The notes: generated from the sequence alone by a model not told the origin. A stretch of DNA of 64,000 nucleotides from Loxodes magnus (GCA_946699065.1 CAMPDV010000015.1:496001-560000), one strand, 5' to 3'. Positions 11,906 to 23,755 are shown, counted from the first letter of the stretch. Numbers and translations: made by a program.

Positions 11906-13740
11906 AGTCCAATTAAATAATTTACAAATATTAATATATGAAATGAACTCAAATTTCTTATTAAATTTGACATCTAATGAGTATTTACTCTTTTTAGTAC
12001 TTACTTAGAAATGTTTTGCTTAATTAGCTTTTACAATCTAAATTAATCATAAATATACTCTAAACTTTAAATGCAAAATAGAAATCTTAGACAATTTAAA
12101 AGACTTTAAAGACTTTTTTAATTTATCTAATTCTCTAACTTAAAGCTTCATTATATCTTTAATCAAATTTACCATTTTAAATAATACCTTCACTTAAATA
12201 AAGATTAGCTACAGACTTAACTACCTTTAAGCTAGTAAAAAAGCAGAGATATCATTTAAATTTAGCTAACCTTTATAATTTAAATTTAATTTGCTTTAAT
12301 TAGTTGGTATTTTAGAAATAATCTAATTATAAAGCTTATAGTTATGAACTTTCCAATTTAATAGAAATTAATATTTCAGTACTTTTAAATTTCTTAAACT
12401 CTCTAGTCATTTTAATAATTGTATAAGCATTCTTGCAACTTCATTTTATACTAAATTTATTTAATCTTCATTGCTCTTTTAACTATTAATAATAAATAAT
12501 TTGCTTATAATATAGAAGTTTAGATATGCTTGAAGTATATAAATCTAAGATTAAGCGTCTAAAGTAAAGTATTACTCTTCAAATTCCTATAAAGTTATGA
12601 AGAAAACTAATAGAAATTCCTTTAGATTTATATTTGGCTTAAATAAGAAAACTTACACTTTCAATAGTTTTAATAGAGAAAAATCTCTAGTAATTAAAAG
12701 GGGCTTAATTAAATGTATAATTATATAAATTAATACAAGCAAATTAGACTAATGATACTTGCTTTTGTCAAATTAATTCTTTCTTCCACTTGTCTTGAAC
12801 TCGGAGATGCTCTAAGTTTATTAAGATTTATAGCAATAAATAGTTAAACTGTCAAGAAAATTTCTATCATTTCTTAAATTTAAATTAAAATCCTACAGGC
12901 TTTATAAGAGAATAAATAAACTAAAAATAAAGAAAATAAATTGAAATTAAATAGCAAGTTGAATGCAAATTAAAATAGCTCTTAAACAAATAATTTAGTA
13001 ACTAAAAATATGAATAAACTTATTCAGTTTGAACTTTAATTATTTTTCAATCTTTTTACTTTTTAGGTGAAACTTTATTTAATTATAAAAAAAGCCAAGC
13101 ATTTAGAATTGTAGACTTAACGAAGAAATTTTAAATACAAATTGTAGAAAAACCTAATAAAGTAGCTATAATTATATATATTCATAATTTCCAAGCCTAA
13201 AATTCATTTTTGGTAAATTGTCAAAATTAGAATTTAGAGCAACATTTCAATTATTTTTCTTTTATTTGGCAACTATCATTAATGATTCAAAGGCATTGCT
13301 AAAATTAAATACTTTTACGCTTTTATAATTGAGTTAAATAGGATGAAATTGAAATAAAAATAAATTTTAAAATGTAAAATATAAATAATTTAAAGAGTTT
13401 TCATTTTTATAGTCACATGATATATCCTACTCAAATAAAAAATAGCTATTTTCTTTTTAGAAAATTAGCAAGAAGCACTATCGAACGATAAATATATAGA
13501 ACTCTTTTTTTGTTTCTTTTAAAGATCTATTTTTATTAGCTTTAGAGCATAGGATTAAAATTAATATTTTAGGTAATGATTGTCTAATTTATTCTAAAGA
13601 TAAGATTGAACTAAATGATGCTAAGATATAATGAAAAATAAATCTAAGAGAATAATCTGAAATTTTGTCTTTTTTTCCTATTTATAAGCTAATTAAAAAT
13701 AAAAAACACATTAATTTTAATTAATTAATTTCTTCTTTCT
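11906..13740. other. AT-rich stretch, probably coding, strand unresolved
   Basis: Distantly similar to 3501-4200. Long readings exist on both strands under the full sense code; none shows a domain I can name. I could not choose a strand. Confidence 0.2.
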
Positions 13741-15150
13741 CTTTAAAAGCTCATAGAATTGTTCTTCCATCTTCTTTAATTTTTCTCCAGCTTCTCTAAA
13801 TAAATTATAAGGTCATTGTTGCCTTTTTGAAGCTATTTATTTTGCTACCATTAATAACCAAGATCCTACTTGAGTAGTGTCACACTTAATCAACTAATAT
13901 AGGTTTCTTTCTGTAAAATCGTCAAAGCAGTTACTATATAGTCTCTTCGATACTCCAAATTCTTTTCGGCGCTGTTGAAGCATTTTTTCTTTCCTTTTTT
14001 CTTGATATTAAATTTATTAAAACGATAGCAAAGAAGGGATTAAAAATTAGTAGAATGATAAGGTAACTTATGAATAAACTGAGAGGGTAAGGAAGGGATT
14101 CATCAGTATCATAATAAACACATGCCCATACCGTAACAGCTATAACAAAAATATCTTAGACTAATAATAAAATCTACTAGGTTACTTCTTTATCTGGATT
14201 AAAATATAAAAGAGCACATTTTTATTAATGGAAAGAGCTGCTGCTATTATTGTAGCTGTAATTATATCTCGTACTTAATAAGTTCCTAATTCAGTGTGTT
14301 TAATTCTTAGATTTAAGTTAACAAAAAGCAAAACAGTGTTATTGATAGACCGATCAGCTAAATTAAAGTATGGCTTAAATTTCTGGTAGGCAAATAGGTT
14401 CATGGGCCTATTAAAACTAAATATGAATAGAATAAGTGAAACCTGCTAGTCGTTACTACTATCCTTTTTTCAAGCAACACTTAATCCATTATGTAATAAG
14501 AAAAATTCCAAATAGAGTAAATATTAATGATAGAATATAACCTGGAACTGAATGTGCAACTACCCCTTTCACTTCAGAAATTACTTCCATAAAAATCCAG
14601 TTTTTTGGCAACAATAACAACTTTTAATTAAGGTTTAAAGTAAAATTTTTATTGTAATTAAATTTTTTTGTTCAATCTCCATCTTATCTGTTTGAGGTTA
14701 GTTTTCTTTAATTGGTAATTGAATTCTTCTTTAATTTTCTATGGATTTGCTTGCATATTTTTTCTATTAGTACAAATTTGGAAGTTAAGGCTTCAATATA
14801 AAACAGAAATTAACTTATCAAGCCTTGATCTTCATTTTTTTTATATTACAAAGGAAGGTGAAGACTCTAATTTTCAGCCTTCAGGATCTCTTTAAGATTT
14901 AACCTTATTTAAACCTAAAGTGGTATCTAATTAAATAAAAATTTTACTTATATCTATTTTAAAATCTTCTTTTGTAGCTAAATTTTATTTTAAGTTGATA
15001 AGAAGATAAGAAATTGGAGAAATTCTTATCTTTCTATTAAAGAACAAATATTTACCTCTTTGTATTGTTTGTTAGTTCTGCCAATTATACTTAAAAGGTA
15101 TTAAGTCTTAAAATAAATATTATGAATCTTTAACAGATTTTCCTCTTTTT
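13741..15150 (-). CDS. Possible membrane-protein gene, structure unresolved
   Basis: Slightly higher G+C than its surroundings. On the minus strand an ATG at 14590 opens a segment with a clear hydrophobic helix (VPGYILSLIFTLFGIFLIT), and further hydrophobic segments follow near 14100-14040. A more polar segment lies upstream (15130-14640). The best-looking segments are in different frames, so short introns or frame breaks would be needed, and the plus strand also gives plausible text. Treat the strand as provisional. No family recognised. Confidence 0.25.
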
Positions 15151-15369
15151 TTAATATTCTAACTATTAAAGATTCTATAATTAGATTAAATAAAGCAAGG
15201 CATTAATAAATCTTAATGAAGTTAAGTTTCTTATAAAAATATATAGTTGAAATTATATATAATGATATTAATAAGAATTAACTATTAAGATATTAACCTT
15301 CATTTTAAGATTAATAACTAAAGTAGTTTAGTAAATTATCTATTTTATTTATTCAAAAATCTAGCTCCT

Positions 15370-16078
15370 AAGAATTAACAGATCTCTCCAGCAAAATCTA
15401 ATAGTTAACCTTTAATGCTTTTTATTTGTTACAATTGGATATTTAGAAGTTAGCAAAAGAAATTTAAGACTTTAAATAAATAATTTAATTGCTTATGATA
15501 AAAATTAACGAATTAGCAAGCTATTAGAATCTTAAGCAAGTTATTAACTAATAGACTGCTTCCTAAGAGATGGAAAGGTAGCTTTATCAGATCGAGTGTA
15601 ATCTATGATTAAGTTTGTAGCAGAGGATCAGTTAACTGGAGTATTCCAAGCTTAACTAATGATCGAATTCTTCGTCAAAAGAAGAGAATAAATACTTAAG
15701 CTTCTCATATTAAAAAAATAGATTTTGATTTTTCAAAAAGTTTTACCATAAGTAAACATGGGCTATAGATTTAAGGAAAATAAATCAAGAAACAGAAAGA
15801 GGAATTTAAAACCTATTCAAAATACATTCTCGCAAAACTTAAGATACTTCAAGAAAAAATATTCTCGCTATATTAAGAAAGACCAAAAAATTATGTTCGT
15901 ATTGAGAAAATTTGAGAAATTATAATATGACATTGATTTTCAGGCTTTTAAAACAGAATAAAGTAAGCAAGTTATTAGAACTTATGACCTAGAAAATCTA
16001 GAAGAATATGAATTCGTGACTTGTTGATTATTACAAACTTCTACAAGCTCTAATTTGTGGTAAACTAAATAAATATGA
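15370..16078 (+). CDS. Possible host gene, unknown function
   Basis: A single plus-strand frame ending at TGA 16076-16078 gives about 210 residues of well-mixed, charged sequence, including an in-frame ATG at 15605 and several basic runs near the middle. Most of its few Trp codons are TGA. No domain recognised, no paralog in the window, and the true start could not be fixed. Confidence 0.3.
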
Positions 16079-16124
16079 CGCCAGGCTAATATATTATTAT
16101 TATAAGATTGTGATAAAAACTTAT

Positions 16125-16555
16125 TAAATAAATATTAAATAATATGATTATAGAGCACATATAACCTCGTCAGCGTGTAGCTCTTTCAACATTAATATTT
16201 AATATTAAAAAAGTGCTCTCAAAAGCTTGATTTCTCTTTATTCATCTAAGAGTCACTTCATCTTCTCCAAATGGGGAATATTCTTATTAAACATTTATTG
16301 TTAAGACTTGAATCTAATGCTTCAGTCTTCTTGAATAAGATCCAAATAATAAAATAGTTATTAAATCATTAATTAGAATGTCCGCCAGTCGAACTTTCAT
16401 ACTGTTAGAGAGAACTCTTGGAGTAAGTTAGGCATGTCTCAACTGAGTTTATCCATCCTTCCCCGTGGTGGCATCTAGTGCCAGATTACTCGCAATGGAG
16501 TATAAACTGCACCAGATTACCTACTAGTTCTCCTGACCGCAACCGACTTTCATTC
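16125..16555 (-). mobile_element. SINE, family B, copy 1
   Basis: About 430 bases, reverse-oriented copy of 18112-18535 and 42636-43066. The head is tGCGGTCAGGAGAACtagtagg; the body contains an exceptionally well-kept segment (gtggtggcatctagtgc on the plus strand); the 3' end is the gagc...gctctataatca stem-loop block. With 18112-18535 it forms an inverted pair about 1.5 kb apart. Confidence 0.75.
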
Positions 16556-16589
16556 TATTATTTTAATAAAAAACAAATATAAATATATT

Positions 16590-17115
16590 AAAATGGTACC
16601 ACCATTATTTAGTTCACCACTACTTCCATTCTAGAAATTCTTAATCTGAACTTTCTTGATTTCTTTTTCATTCTCTGGAGCATATTCTTCTTATCTCAGT
16701 TTTTTAAATCAAAATTTATTATCTTTTTTTCTCAATTCTAGAAGTTATTTCCGATTGTTGGAGTTAGAAGGGAATAGAGAAAATCAAATTATTGTGCCTA
16801 ATGTCTCTACTGACCAAATCCTTCTAAAGATTATTTTTTATTAGTCTCATTCATGTCTTTAGATCCTTCCCCCTCTTGCTGATTAGATATGGTAAGGTAG
16901 GAGAACTCTGGGACCCAGACTTCAATGCCGAATATTCCAAGTAACGATATTTTGTCCTTAATTAGCTTTTCATACCGATAGAAAGAATCCTCAAACAAGT
17001 AAGGCTTATCACTCAAAAGGCACGTCCTCACTTATTTGTGTTATCATCTATTACAAGAGTACTTTTAATCCAGATTATATTGTACCGGATTACCTACTGG
17101 TTTGATTAGGATGTA
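16590..17115 (-). mobile_element. Short retroelement with SINE-B-like head and GTGGWAYCA 3' end
   Basis: The right (5') end carries ccagtaggtaatccggtaca, a diverged form of the SINE-B head. The left (3') end is ggtggtaccattttaat, matching the 3' ends of the type b gag-like elements (for example ggtggaatcac at about 55615). The internal reading ends in an acidic/basic tail like theirs. It therefore looks like a chimera of SINE head and gag-element tail. Confidence 0.45.
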
Positions 17116-17834
17116 TCGTTCATTTTTAAAATATAATGATAAAATAAGAAAGATAATAATTTTAATTGTAACTAAATAGATTATTTATAAGTATTTGGAA
17201 TATTCCTATCGATTATCTATATTATGTGTAGACTAAAGAGTTATAAATAAGTTTATTGATTTAATTAAATTAATATCTTTTAAGAAGAAGTTTCGAAAAA
17301 GGAAATATTTAAACTAAATATGTATAAAACTTAAAGAATTCCAAGTGCCCTAACAGTAAGATAGATAAAATAAATTTTGATTGATATAGTAATAATTATA
17401 GTATTTTTATAAATGAAAAATAAATAAAGTGTCTCCAACTAATTAGGAAGATATAATACTTATTCTATAAAATTTAATTTATCTTATCTGATAATTATCT
17501 CTAATATATTTAAAACTCAGATTTAGGTTATTTTTAACTTAAAATCTTATTATAAAATTAACTATATCTCAATGATATATCATATCTTAAAAGATAAATA
17601 TGTAGAATTAAAAATAAAGCAGCGATAATTAAAAATATATATAAAGTTTAAATGTAACTAAACTAATTGCATATAAATAATACTGAACTAGTAAAAGTAA
17701 TTAAAAACAATTATTTCTAAACATAAACATGATTAAACAAATATTATATAATTATTTAAATTTTATTTTAATGCTAAACGATAAAAAACTATTTTATTTT
17801 AAAGGGTTTAAAATAGGGCTTAATCTATTTATAT
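17116..17834. other. AT-rich stretch, weak similarity to 44020-44220
   Basis: The segment 17270-17400 resembles 44025-44170 in base order. That suggests a diverged copy of sequence found at the outer edge of the large inverted repeat. No feature can be named. Confidence 0.25.
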
Positions 17835-18105
17835 AGAGTTAAATAAGAAACTTAAATTAAAAGTAGCGAAAGAAATTAAAAAAATTAAACAGCAACAAGA
17901 AAAATTAAGCTCTTCATCTGGTGATAAATTTATGAAAGGATCTCTTGAGATATAAGAATCTAAGAATGAAATTGTTATAAACTCCAAAATCAGCTAGATA
18001 AAACGAAAAAAATAATCTAAAAGTATGAAGATATAAGTCAAAATTAAGGGAAAAAATCAGAAAATTAATGAATAACATTGAAGATTAAAATAATTAGTTA
18101 TTAAA
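17835..18105 (+). mobile_element. Gag-like element, type e, 5' fragment
   Basis: Encodes the serine-rich SSSSGDK segment and the following helical region matching 31190-32165 (SSSSSEGK). It stops abruptly at the 5' end of the SINE-B copy at 18112. Confidence 0.5.
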
Positions 18106-18111
18106 TATATA

Positions 18112-18535
18112 TATAAAATGGATATTGATTGCGGTCAGGAGAACTAGTAGGTAATCTGGTGCAGTTTATACTCCATTGCGAGTAATCTCGCACTAGATAC
18201 CACCACGGGGAAGGATGGATAAACTCAGTTGAGACATACCTAACTTACCCCAAGGGTTCTCTCTAACAGTATGAAAGTTTGACTGATGGACCTTCTAATT
18301 AATGATTTAATAACTAATTCTTATTTGGATCTTATTCAAGAAGACTGAAGCATTAGATTCAAGTCTTAACAATAAATGTTTAATAAGAATATTCCCCATT
18401 TGGAAAAGATGAAGTGACTCTTAGACGAATAAAGAGAAATTAAGCTTTTGAGAGCACTTTTTTAATATTAAATATTAATGTTGAAAGAGCTACACGCTGA
18501 CGAGGTTATATGTGCTCTATAATCATATTTATTTA
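18112..18535 (+). mobile_element. SINE, family B, copy 2
   Basis: Begins tataaaatggatattgattg and ends in the stem-loop block gagctacacg...gtgctctataatc plus a tatttatttatttaa tail. Inverted relative to 16125-16555 and closely similar to it. Confidence 0.78.
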
Positions 18536-18539
18536 TTTA

Positions 18540-19385
18540 ACATTTCTTCGGTATAATTTATCGACTCTAAAAAGATGGTGGAATGAAACAAAGGCTTTCA
18601 CGATTAAAAGGCTTCTCGTAGCTCCTTAGATCAATCTTTCCAGCTCTAGCAAATTCCAACAAAGACTAAAAAGAAATAATATTGTAAAATCTCAGAAGAA
18701 AAATAATTTCCTTCCAAGATTAAAAAAAAAGTTACACCTTCGAACAACTTATGAACTAAGATAAAAAGTCTCTTGTTTAAATCATTTTTGATTACATTGA
18801 TAAGGTAGAGAATCTCGAACATTACGTCATGAGTTTACTATAAGACTTATAAGATCTTTTCGAGGACGAGAGACCGCATAATTAATTTTTGACCAAAGAG
18901 GACATTAACAACAGATATTAAGAAATAGAATGCGATATAGTAAGAATTGATGAATAAATGGGAACATATTCCTTAAAGTATGAAAACGCATTTTAATAAA
19001 TAACGGACATAAAAAAGAGACTAGGAAAATTAGAGGAATAAGACCTAAAAAAAATAATGATCCAATGGTAATAGAAGAATAACCTATGACGACAGAAAAA
19101 ATTTTCAAGAAAAAATGTTATATATGCGGCAGTTTATTCCACTTATGAAAAAAGTGTAGGAGGAATTGGTAAATAAGAAAAAATATTTGGAAAGAACTTA
19201 CAAAATTTTATCATTCCTCGGATGGTTAGCTTTGAAGAAAAAAGATAACTCCAAGACCATTCGGAAAGCTCGAAAGTGAACTTGGGTGGAGACACCGGCG
19301 AGTCCGAGACCCTGTAAAAGGTAATGCAGGGGTTATGGACCTATTAAGGAAACATTCCATTATCCATAAAATTTTTAATTTAATT
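18540..19385 (+). mobile_element. Gag-like single-ORF element, type a
   Basis: After a helical N-terminal part it encodes DPMVIEEQ near 19055, then a CCHC knuckle (CYICGSLFHL, TGA, KKC) near 19112-19160, then WKELTKFYHSSDGQL, TGA, RKK. The TGA after HL is at the position of a conserved Trp: the element at 39100-39995 also has TGA there. The TGG of WKELT aligns with TGA in 26573-27660. Role: nucleic-acid chaperone-like ORF1, inferred. Confidence 0.6.
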
Positions 19386-19559
19386 TAACACTTCTTCGGT
19401 AGCTCATCTAAAATAACGTAGTAACAGAATAATAACTATATTAGCAATCATAATCAATATTTAATTAAGAAAAAAAAATTTATAGAAAATTAATAAGTTA
19501 AATTAATCTATCAAAAAAATAAAGCAAGTTGAAAATACTGATTAAAATTTATAAAAGAG

Positions 19560-20462
19560 AAGAGAATTACTTGGACAATATTATTACAGAAAAAGATTTT
19601 TAAAATAGCAATAAATGCAAAATCTTATTAAAAATGGATTAATCTCTTCGACTCTCAAAAAATTAACTAAGAAACCTAAAGAGAAAAGCGGCAAAAGAAA
19701 TTTAGAAAAAATAATAACAATAGGAGGAGTCAAGCTCTTCTTCAGAAGGTAAAGTTATGGTAGGATAAATAGAGATAAGTTAACCTAAAAACGAAACTAA
19801 TCAAAAACTTTAAATTTAATTAGACCAAATGTAAAAAGTAATCTCAAATTATGAAGAAACAACTTACAACTTAGGCGAAAAAATACGGGAACTAATGAGT
19901 AACATAGAAGATTAGAACAACGAATTACTAATACTTAGAAGATAACTTATTTGTAGCAAATTAATAACGGAAGAATAACTCTGAACTTAATCATAATAAA
20001 ATTTTAAATACGACACAAAAATGGAAATAGAAAAAATACCAATAGAATTAAAAACAGAATTGAATCCAGAAAAAGAAATGATTGCTACAAGTTTCATTAA
20101 AAGATTAGAAAATATAGAAAATAAATTATCATAAAAAAGAACGAAATAAAGACAATAATACAAACTTTGTTGATGTTGCAAATCAAATCAACATATTTTA
20201 AAAAACTGTTGATAATGAAAGAAAATAAACGAATAAGAGCAGAAAAGAACATGGAGACAACTCAATAAACTATGAATAACTCCAACAGGGATCTACAAAT
20301 AAAAGCTTTTTGCAAGACCACTTGAACGGTTACAGTGGTAACCTTCCACTTAATAAAAAGGTCGTGGATCACACCCACGTTAAAAAAACTGTCCGCAGGA
20401 ACTGGTTGCAATTCCAGAGAATGCAAAACTCTACTAACTTTAAGTATATTATTATTATAATA
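19560..20462 (+). mobile_element. Gag-like single-ORF element, type e
   Basis: Reads from ATG 19633 through a serine patch (EESSSSSEGK), a coiled coil (NIEDQNNELLILRR) and a CCHC knuckle (C-TGA-CCKSNQHILKNC) near 20172, then LNKL-TGA-ITPTGIYKQKLF. The 3' end has two hairpins, GGTTAC/GTAACC near 20328 and CGTGG/CCACG near 20361, followed by an ATT-rich tail at 20440-20462. Closely related to 31190-32165. Confidence 0.62.
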
Positions 20463-20680
20463 GCAATAAATGCTGATATTACAAACAAGTTAATCATAAT
20501 TTATAATTCTGCTAATTATGAAAAAAACTGAAGTAAAAAAAGCAACAAAAAATGCGAAGGCTGTCGAATTATCTCTGAATAACTGAACAAGGAGTTTTTA
20601 AATAGAAATTTATATCAAGAACTGAAAATAATTATTATTGGTAGTCTACTACATATAAAAAATTGTTGTGATATTTATCC
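20463..20680 (+). mobile_element. Gag-like element, type e, 5'-truncated copy in a tail
   Basis: Starts inside the ATT tail of the preceding element and contains only the knuckle (C-TGA-YYKQVNHNLQFC) and the ITEQGVFKQK motif. It is a 5'-truncated relative, the form expected from target-primed reverse transcription into an A/T tail. Confidence 0.55.
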
Positions 20681-21432
20681 ATGTAAAAAAAATGGCATTA
20701 GGTTCTAAGTTGAAACTAAGGGAAAACTTAAACCTTAGCATTTACTTATATTTTTAGAAAGGATTTAACTGCAATAACATTAAAAGTAATTATTAGTTTT
20801 GCTTAATTTTATTTTAAATAAAAATCTAAAATATAGACAAATTAATAAAAATAGGCTTTAATTAACATTTTCTTTAAAATAATATCAATATATTTAGAAA
20901 TGTGTCAATATATAAATAGTTCTTATATTTCCTTTGATACTTTAATTATTTTTCTTTCCTTTATTTTAAAATTTCTAAGTTTATTTATTTTTCTAAAATA
21001 ACAATTTGCTTGATTTCTTTAATAAATTTTTTAATTTTTTAACCATTTTTAGAATGAGAACTATTTTCCTTTGTTTTTTTTAATTTTTCTAATTGAAAAT
21101 AAAACTTTTTAATTTTAAATTCAAGATAGAAGATTTTTTAGATAGTTTATTCAAATTTTATTCATAATTCTATATTTAAATTCTTGAAATATTAGATAAT
21201 TTATTATTTTTAATTAGACAAAAAATTTTTCTCCCTGCTTAGTCTTTTTTAAATAATTCTAATAAATTTTCTTACTTAATTTGAAAATTCTTTTTTCGCT
21301 ATAAAATTTTTTTCTTGATTTCTAGTTTTATATTTCAAATTAAATAAATAAAAAAATTAACTTTTTTAAATTTATTAATTTTTAAATCAAATATTTAAGA
21401 TAAAGTTTAATTATTTACGAATTTATAAATCA
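20681..21432. other. AT-rich stretch downstream of a RING gene
   Basis: K/N-rich readings on the minus strand but no recognisable domain. Confidence 0.2.
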
Positions 21433-22395
21433 TCAAATCTAACGCTTACAGAGTGGACAAGTTCTGCTTGTTAATAAACTCCTTTAGAGGCAATCTACAT
21501 GAAACTTATGATTGCATATTGTTATTTAGCACTATCTTTTAAATGAAAAATGCTCTAGACATATTGGACACTCTTTTTCTTTCAATTCGTTGTTTCTGAT
21601 CTCTTTAAGATGATTATTATATTGATTTTCGATAACTTTTTTTTGTTCTTAAAAGGATTGAGCAAAATTTTAAAGCTATTCTTCTAAATTCTATATTTAG
21701 AAAGCTTATTATCTTTTTTATCTCTCTAGATTTAAAATTTAAAACTCTTAATATTTTAGTTTTTAATATTTATTTTTTTCTTTTTTTGCTAAAGCTCTTA
21801 TTTTTCTTTTTTAACTTAATAAATCAGAATTTTAAGAATTAGTTAAATTCTCTAAGTTAAAAATCTGTTCCTCTTTATCTTATAAATCAGAATTTTAATC
21901 ATATAATTGCTGCTCTAAATTTATTAATTTTACTTTTTTGCTTCTTATGCTAGAAATTTAAGATCTAATTTAATTCTTTAATTTATAAATTCTTTGTTCT
22001 TGAGCTTCTAAAAGTTGTCACTTATTTTTTATATTCATTTCTTATTACTTAAGTATGATCATTAACGAAAGTCATAAGCACAAAAAGCTAAATGAAACTA
22101 ATGATTGAATAAAATTCTCAACTTGTAAAAATATGATGTGGCTATATACAAGAACTACTAAAGTAAATGCGAAATATCTGTTAGTTCTTTTTTCCTCTAA
22201 TTTTTCATTTTCTTACAAATTTTAAGATATTATGACTAATAACATATGAAGAGCAAAACCTAAAAAATGAAGTTTTATTCATAAATAAGTAAAATCTTTA
22301 TCTTTTTGAGAAATTAGATTTCATAAAATTAAGAAAATTAGCCATAATGAAAAAATAAACGAAATTGATACTAAGCTTTTTTCTGAGACTCTCAT
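21433..22395 (-). CDS. Four-helix membrane / coiled-coil / RING-H2 protein
   Basis: Complete 320-residue ORF. Four hydrophobic segments at about 8-28, 38-58, 76-92 and 97-116 predict a membrane anchor; 120-275 is coiled coil; a RING-H2 follows (C276, C279, C294, H296, H299, C302, C313, C316), and the protein ends four residues later. Probably a membrane-bound ubiquitin ligase with a cytosolic C-terminus (inferred). The start is the ATG right after the conserved TTTATAAATG context. In-frame TGA codons at residues 25, 39, 108 and 126 sit in hydrophobic or helical positions typical of Trp; residue 18 uses TGG. Paralogs: 45346-46258, 56296-58793, 61993-62904 and the half-copy at 51256. This is the cleanest single reading in the window. 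Confidence 0.82.
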
Positions 22396-22404
22396 TTATA
22401 AATA

Positions 22405-22500
22405 AATAAATAAAAATTATTTTAAATATAAATTACAATATAAATTTATTATTTTAATTTCTGTATAATAAAACATTGCTTTTAATAGCATTTTTAAATA
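22405..22500 (-). promoter_or_regulatory. Conserved upstream block of RING gene (most diverged copy)
   Basis: In gene orientation it reads ttttattatacagaaat, then ttatattgtaatttatattt, then tttataaATG. It matches the blocks upstream of the other family members in order and spacing. Carries a TATA-like core; promoter role is inference. Confidence 0.5.
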
Positions 22501-22705
22501 TATAAATATAATATTTTGTAATATAACTATTTAAAATAATTTCTACTCATCGTATAACGCTTGTTGGCCAAATAGTAAGTTTTGAACCAACCTACATAAA
22601 TTCTAAAAGTTCATAACCTATAATCCGCAAATCTAAAAGTGATTTAACATTAAGTTAATTAATTCATATTCTAGTAAGATCTTATTAGGGCGATCTCAAT
22701 TAGCT

Positions 22706-22773
22706 TAATCTTTTATTACAAATATAATAAATTATTATATATAATAATTTATTATATTTGTAATAAAAGATTA
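22706..22773. repeat. 68-bp perfect palindrome
   Basis: Two 34-base arms with no spacer, centred between 22739 and 22740: taatcttttattacaaatat... and its exact complement. It could form a cruciform or be a fused pair of terminal repeats. Confidence 0.9.
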
Positions 22774-22934
22774 TTATTTAAAAATAGTTTAAAATGATAT
22801 AAATAAGAATTATGATTACTTTTATCTATTAATTATTTCTTAAAATAAAAACTAAATCTGCTAGAAATTATCTTTATGGGATTCTGCTTTCAAACTTTTA
22901 TTTAATTAAATTTGCTTCAGTTTTTTAATATATA

Positions 22935-23394
22935 AAGATAAACTTAAATGCTGGTGCTCTTTTCACTAACCTTTAGATTGTTTCAGAGGTTAATAATAAA
23001 AACTTAAATATTCTGCTCTACTTTTTCCTTTTTTGCATGCAATTTTTGATATCTCCAATTTCTCTGTCAGGTCTGACATTCTTTTTTTCTTGTAGATAAC
23101 TCCTAACGAATCGTAGTGTCGTTTTTCTCTCTTTCTACTTAGTATCAGTTACTATAATTTTTTTTAATTTTTATTGTTTTTTTTAGTTTTCTATATTCAT
23201 ATTTGAAGTTAAGGAATTTCTTACATCTTTTCCATAGATTATTTTTAATAATAATAATAACATTTCTTCACTATCTTTTTGGTTTTGGCGGTCGTATTCT
23301 CTTTTCTTTTATTATCATATAGTTATTTTATCATCTTCCATTAATTAAAAGTTGCGATTTTTATTTATTTTCAATATATTATTTTTTAATTGGT
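22935..23394 (-). mobile_element. Gag-like element, type a, 3' part (interrupted)
   Basis: Carries the KIVKKCYYY knuckle start near 23257 and the basic C-terminal region. The rest of the same element continues at 23756-24170, beyond a SINE in opposite orientation. Confidence 0.5.
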
Positions 23395-23755
23395 GGAAAG
23401 CCCTTTCCTTCGGATGCTGCTTGGAGACCCAGTAAGGCAACTAAAAAATGAGCGCGGACGGAAGATAAATCAGAGAAAGAGAAACCAATAACAAGAGAAG
23501 GAAGATTCGAAAAGCTGAAGAACTCTGAATGCCAGGAGAAAATCTTCTTCATCATAGGTCGGGGAAAAATGTACCCGTAATGGCATATTGCATCCTATGC
23601 TTTGGAAGGAAAAATTACAATATGTACTGTAGGAAGAGAAAACAAAAATAGAGAGACTCATAAAACTTTTTCGACATTAAATAAAATTAATTTAAAGAGC
23701 TGCGCACCCACAAGAGTGCTACGAGCTCTATAATCCATTTTATTTATTTATTTAA
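23395..23755 (+). mobile_element. SINE, family A-related, copy 3, inside a gag-like element
   Basis: Shares the cttcatcagaggtyggggaa region with the two other family A copies and the same 3' stem-loop (gagctgcgcaccca...gctacgagctc) with a TTTA tail. Its body still encodes a knuckle-like C-x2-C-x4-N-x4-C (CILCFGRKNYNMYC) near 23589, hinting that this SINE family descends from a gag-like element. Confidence 0.65.

Noticed and set aside
16831-17031. 66-codon minus-strand ORF as a host gene
   Set aside because: Lies within the short retroelement 16590-17115, between its SINE-like head and its 3' end.
18112-18535. tRNA-derived head for SINE family B
   Set aside because: A loose box A-like tagtaggtaatctggtg is present but no convincing box B at the right distance.
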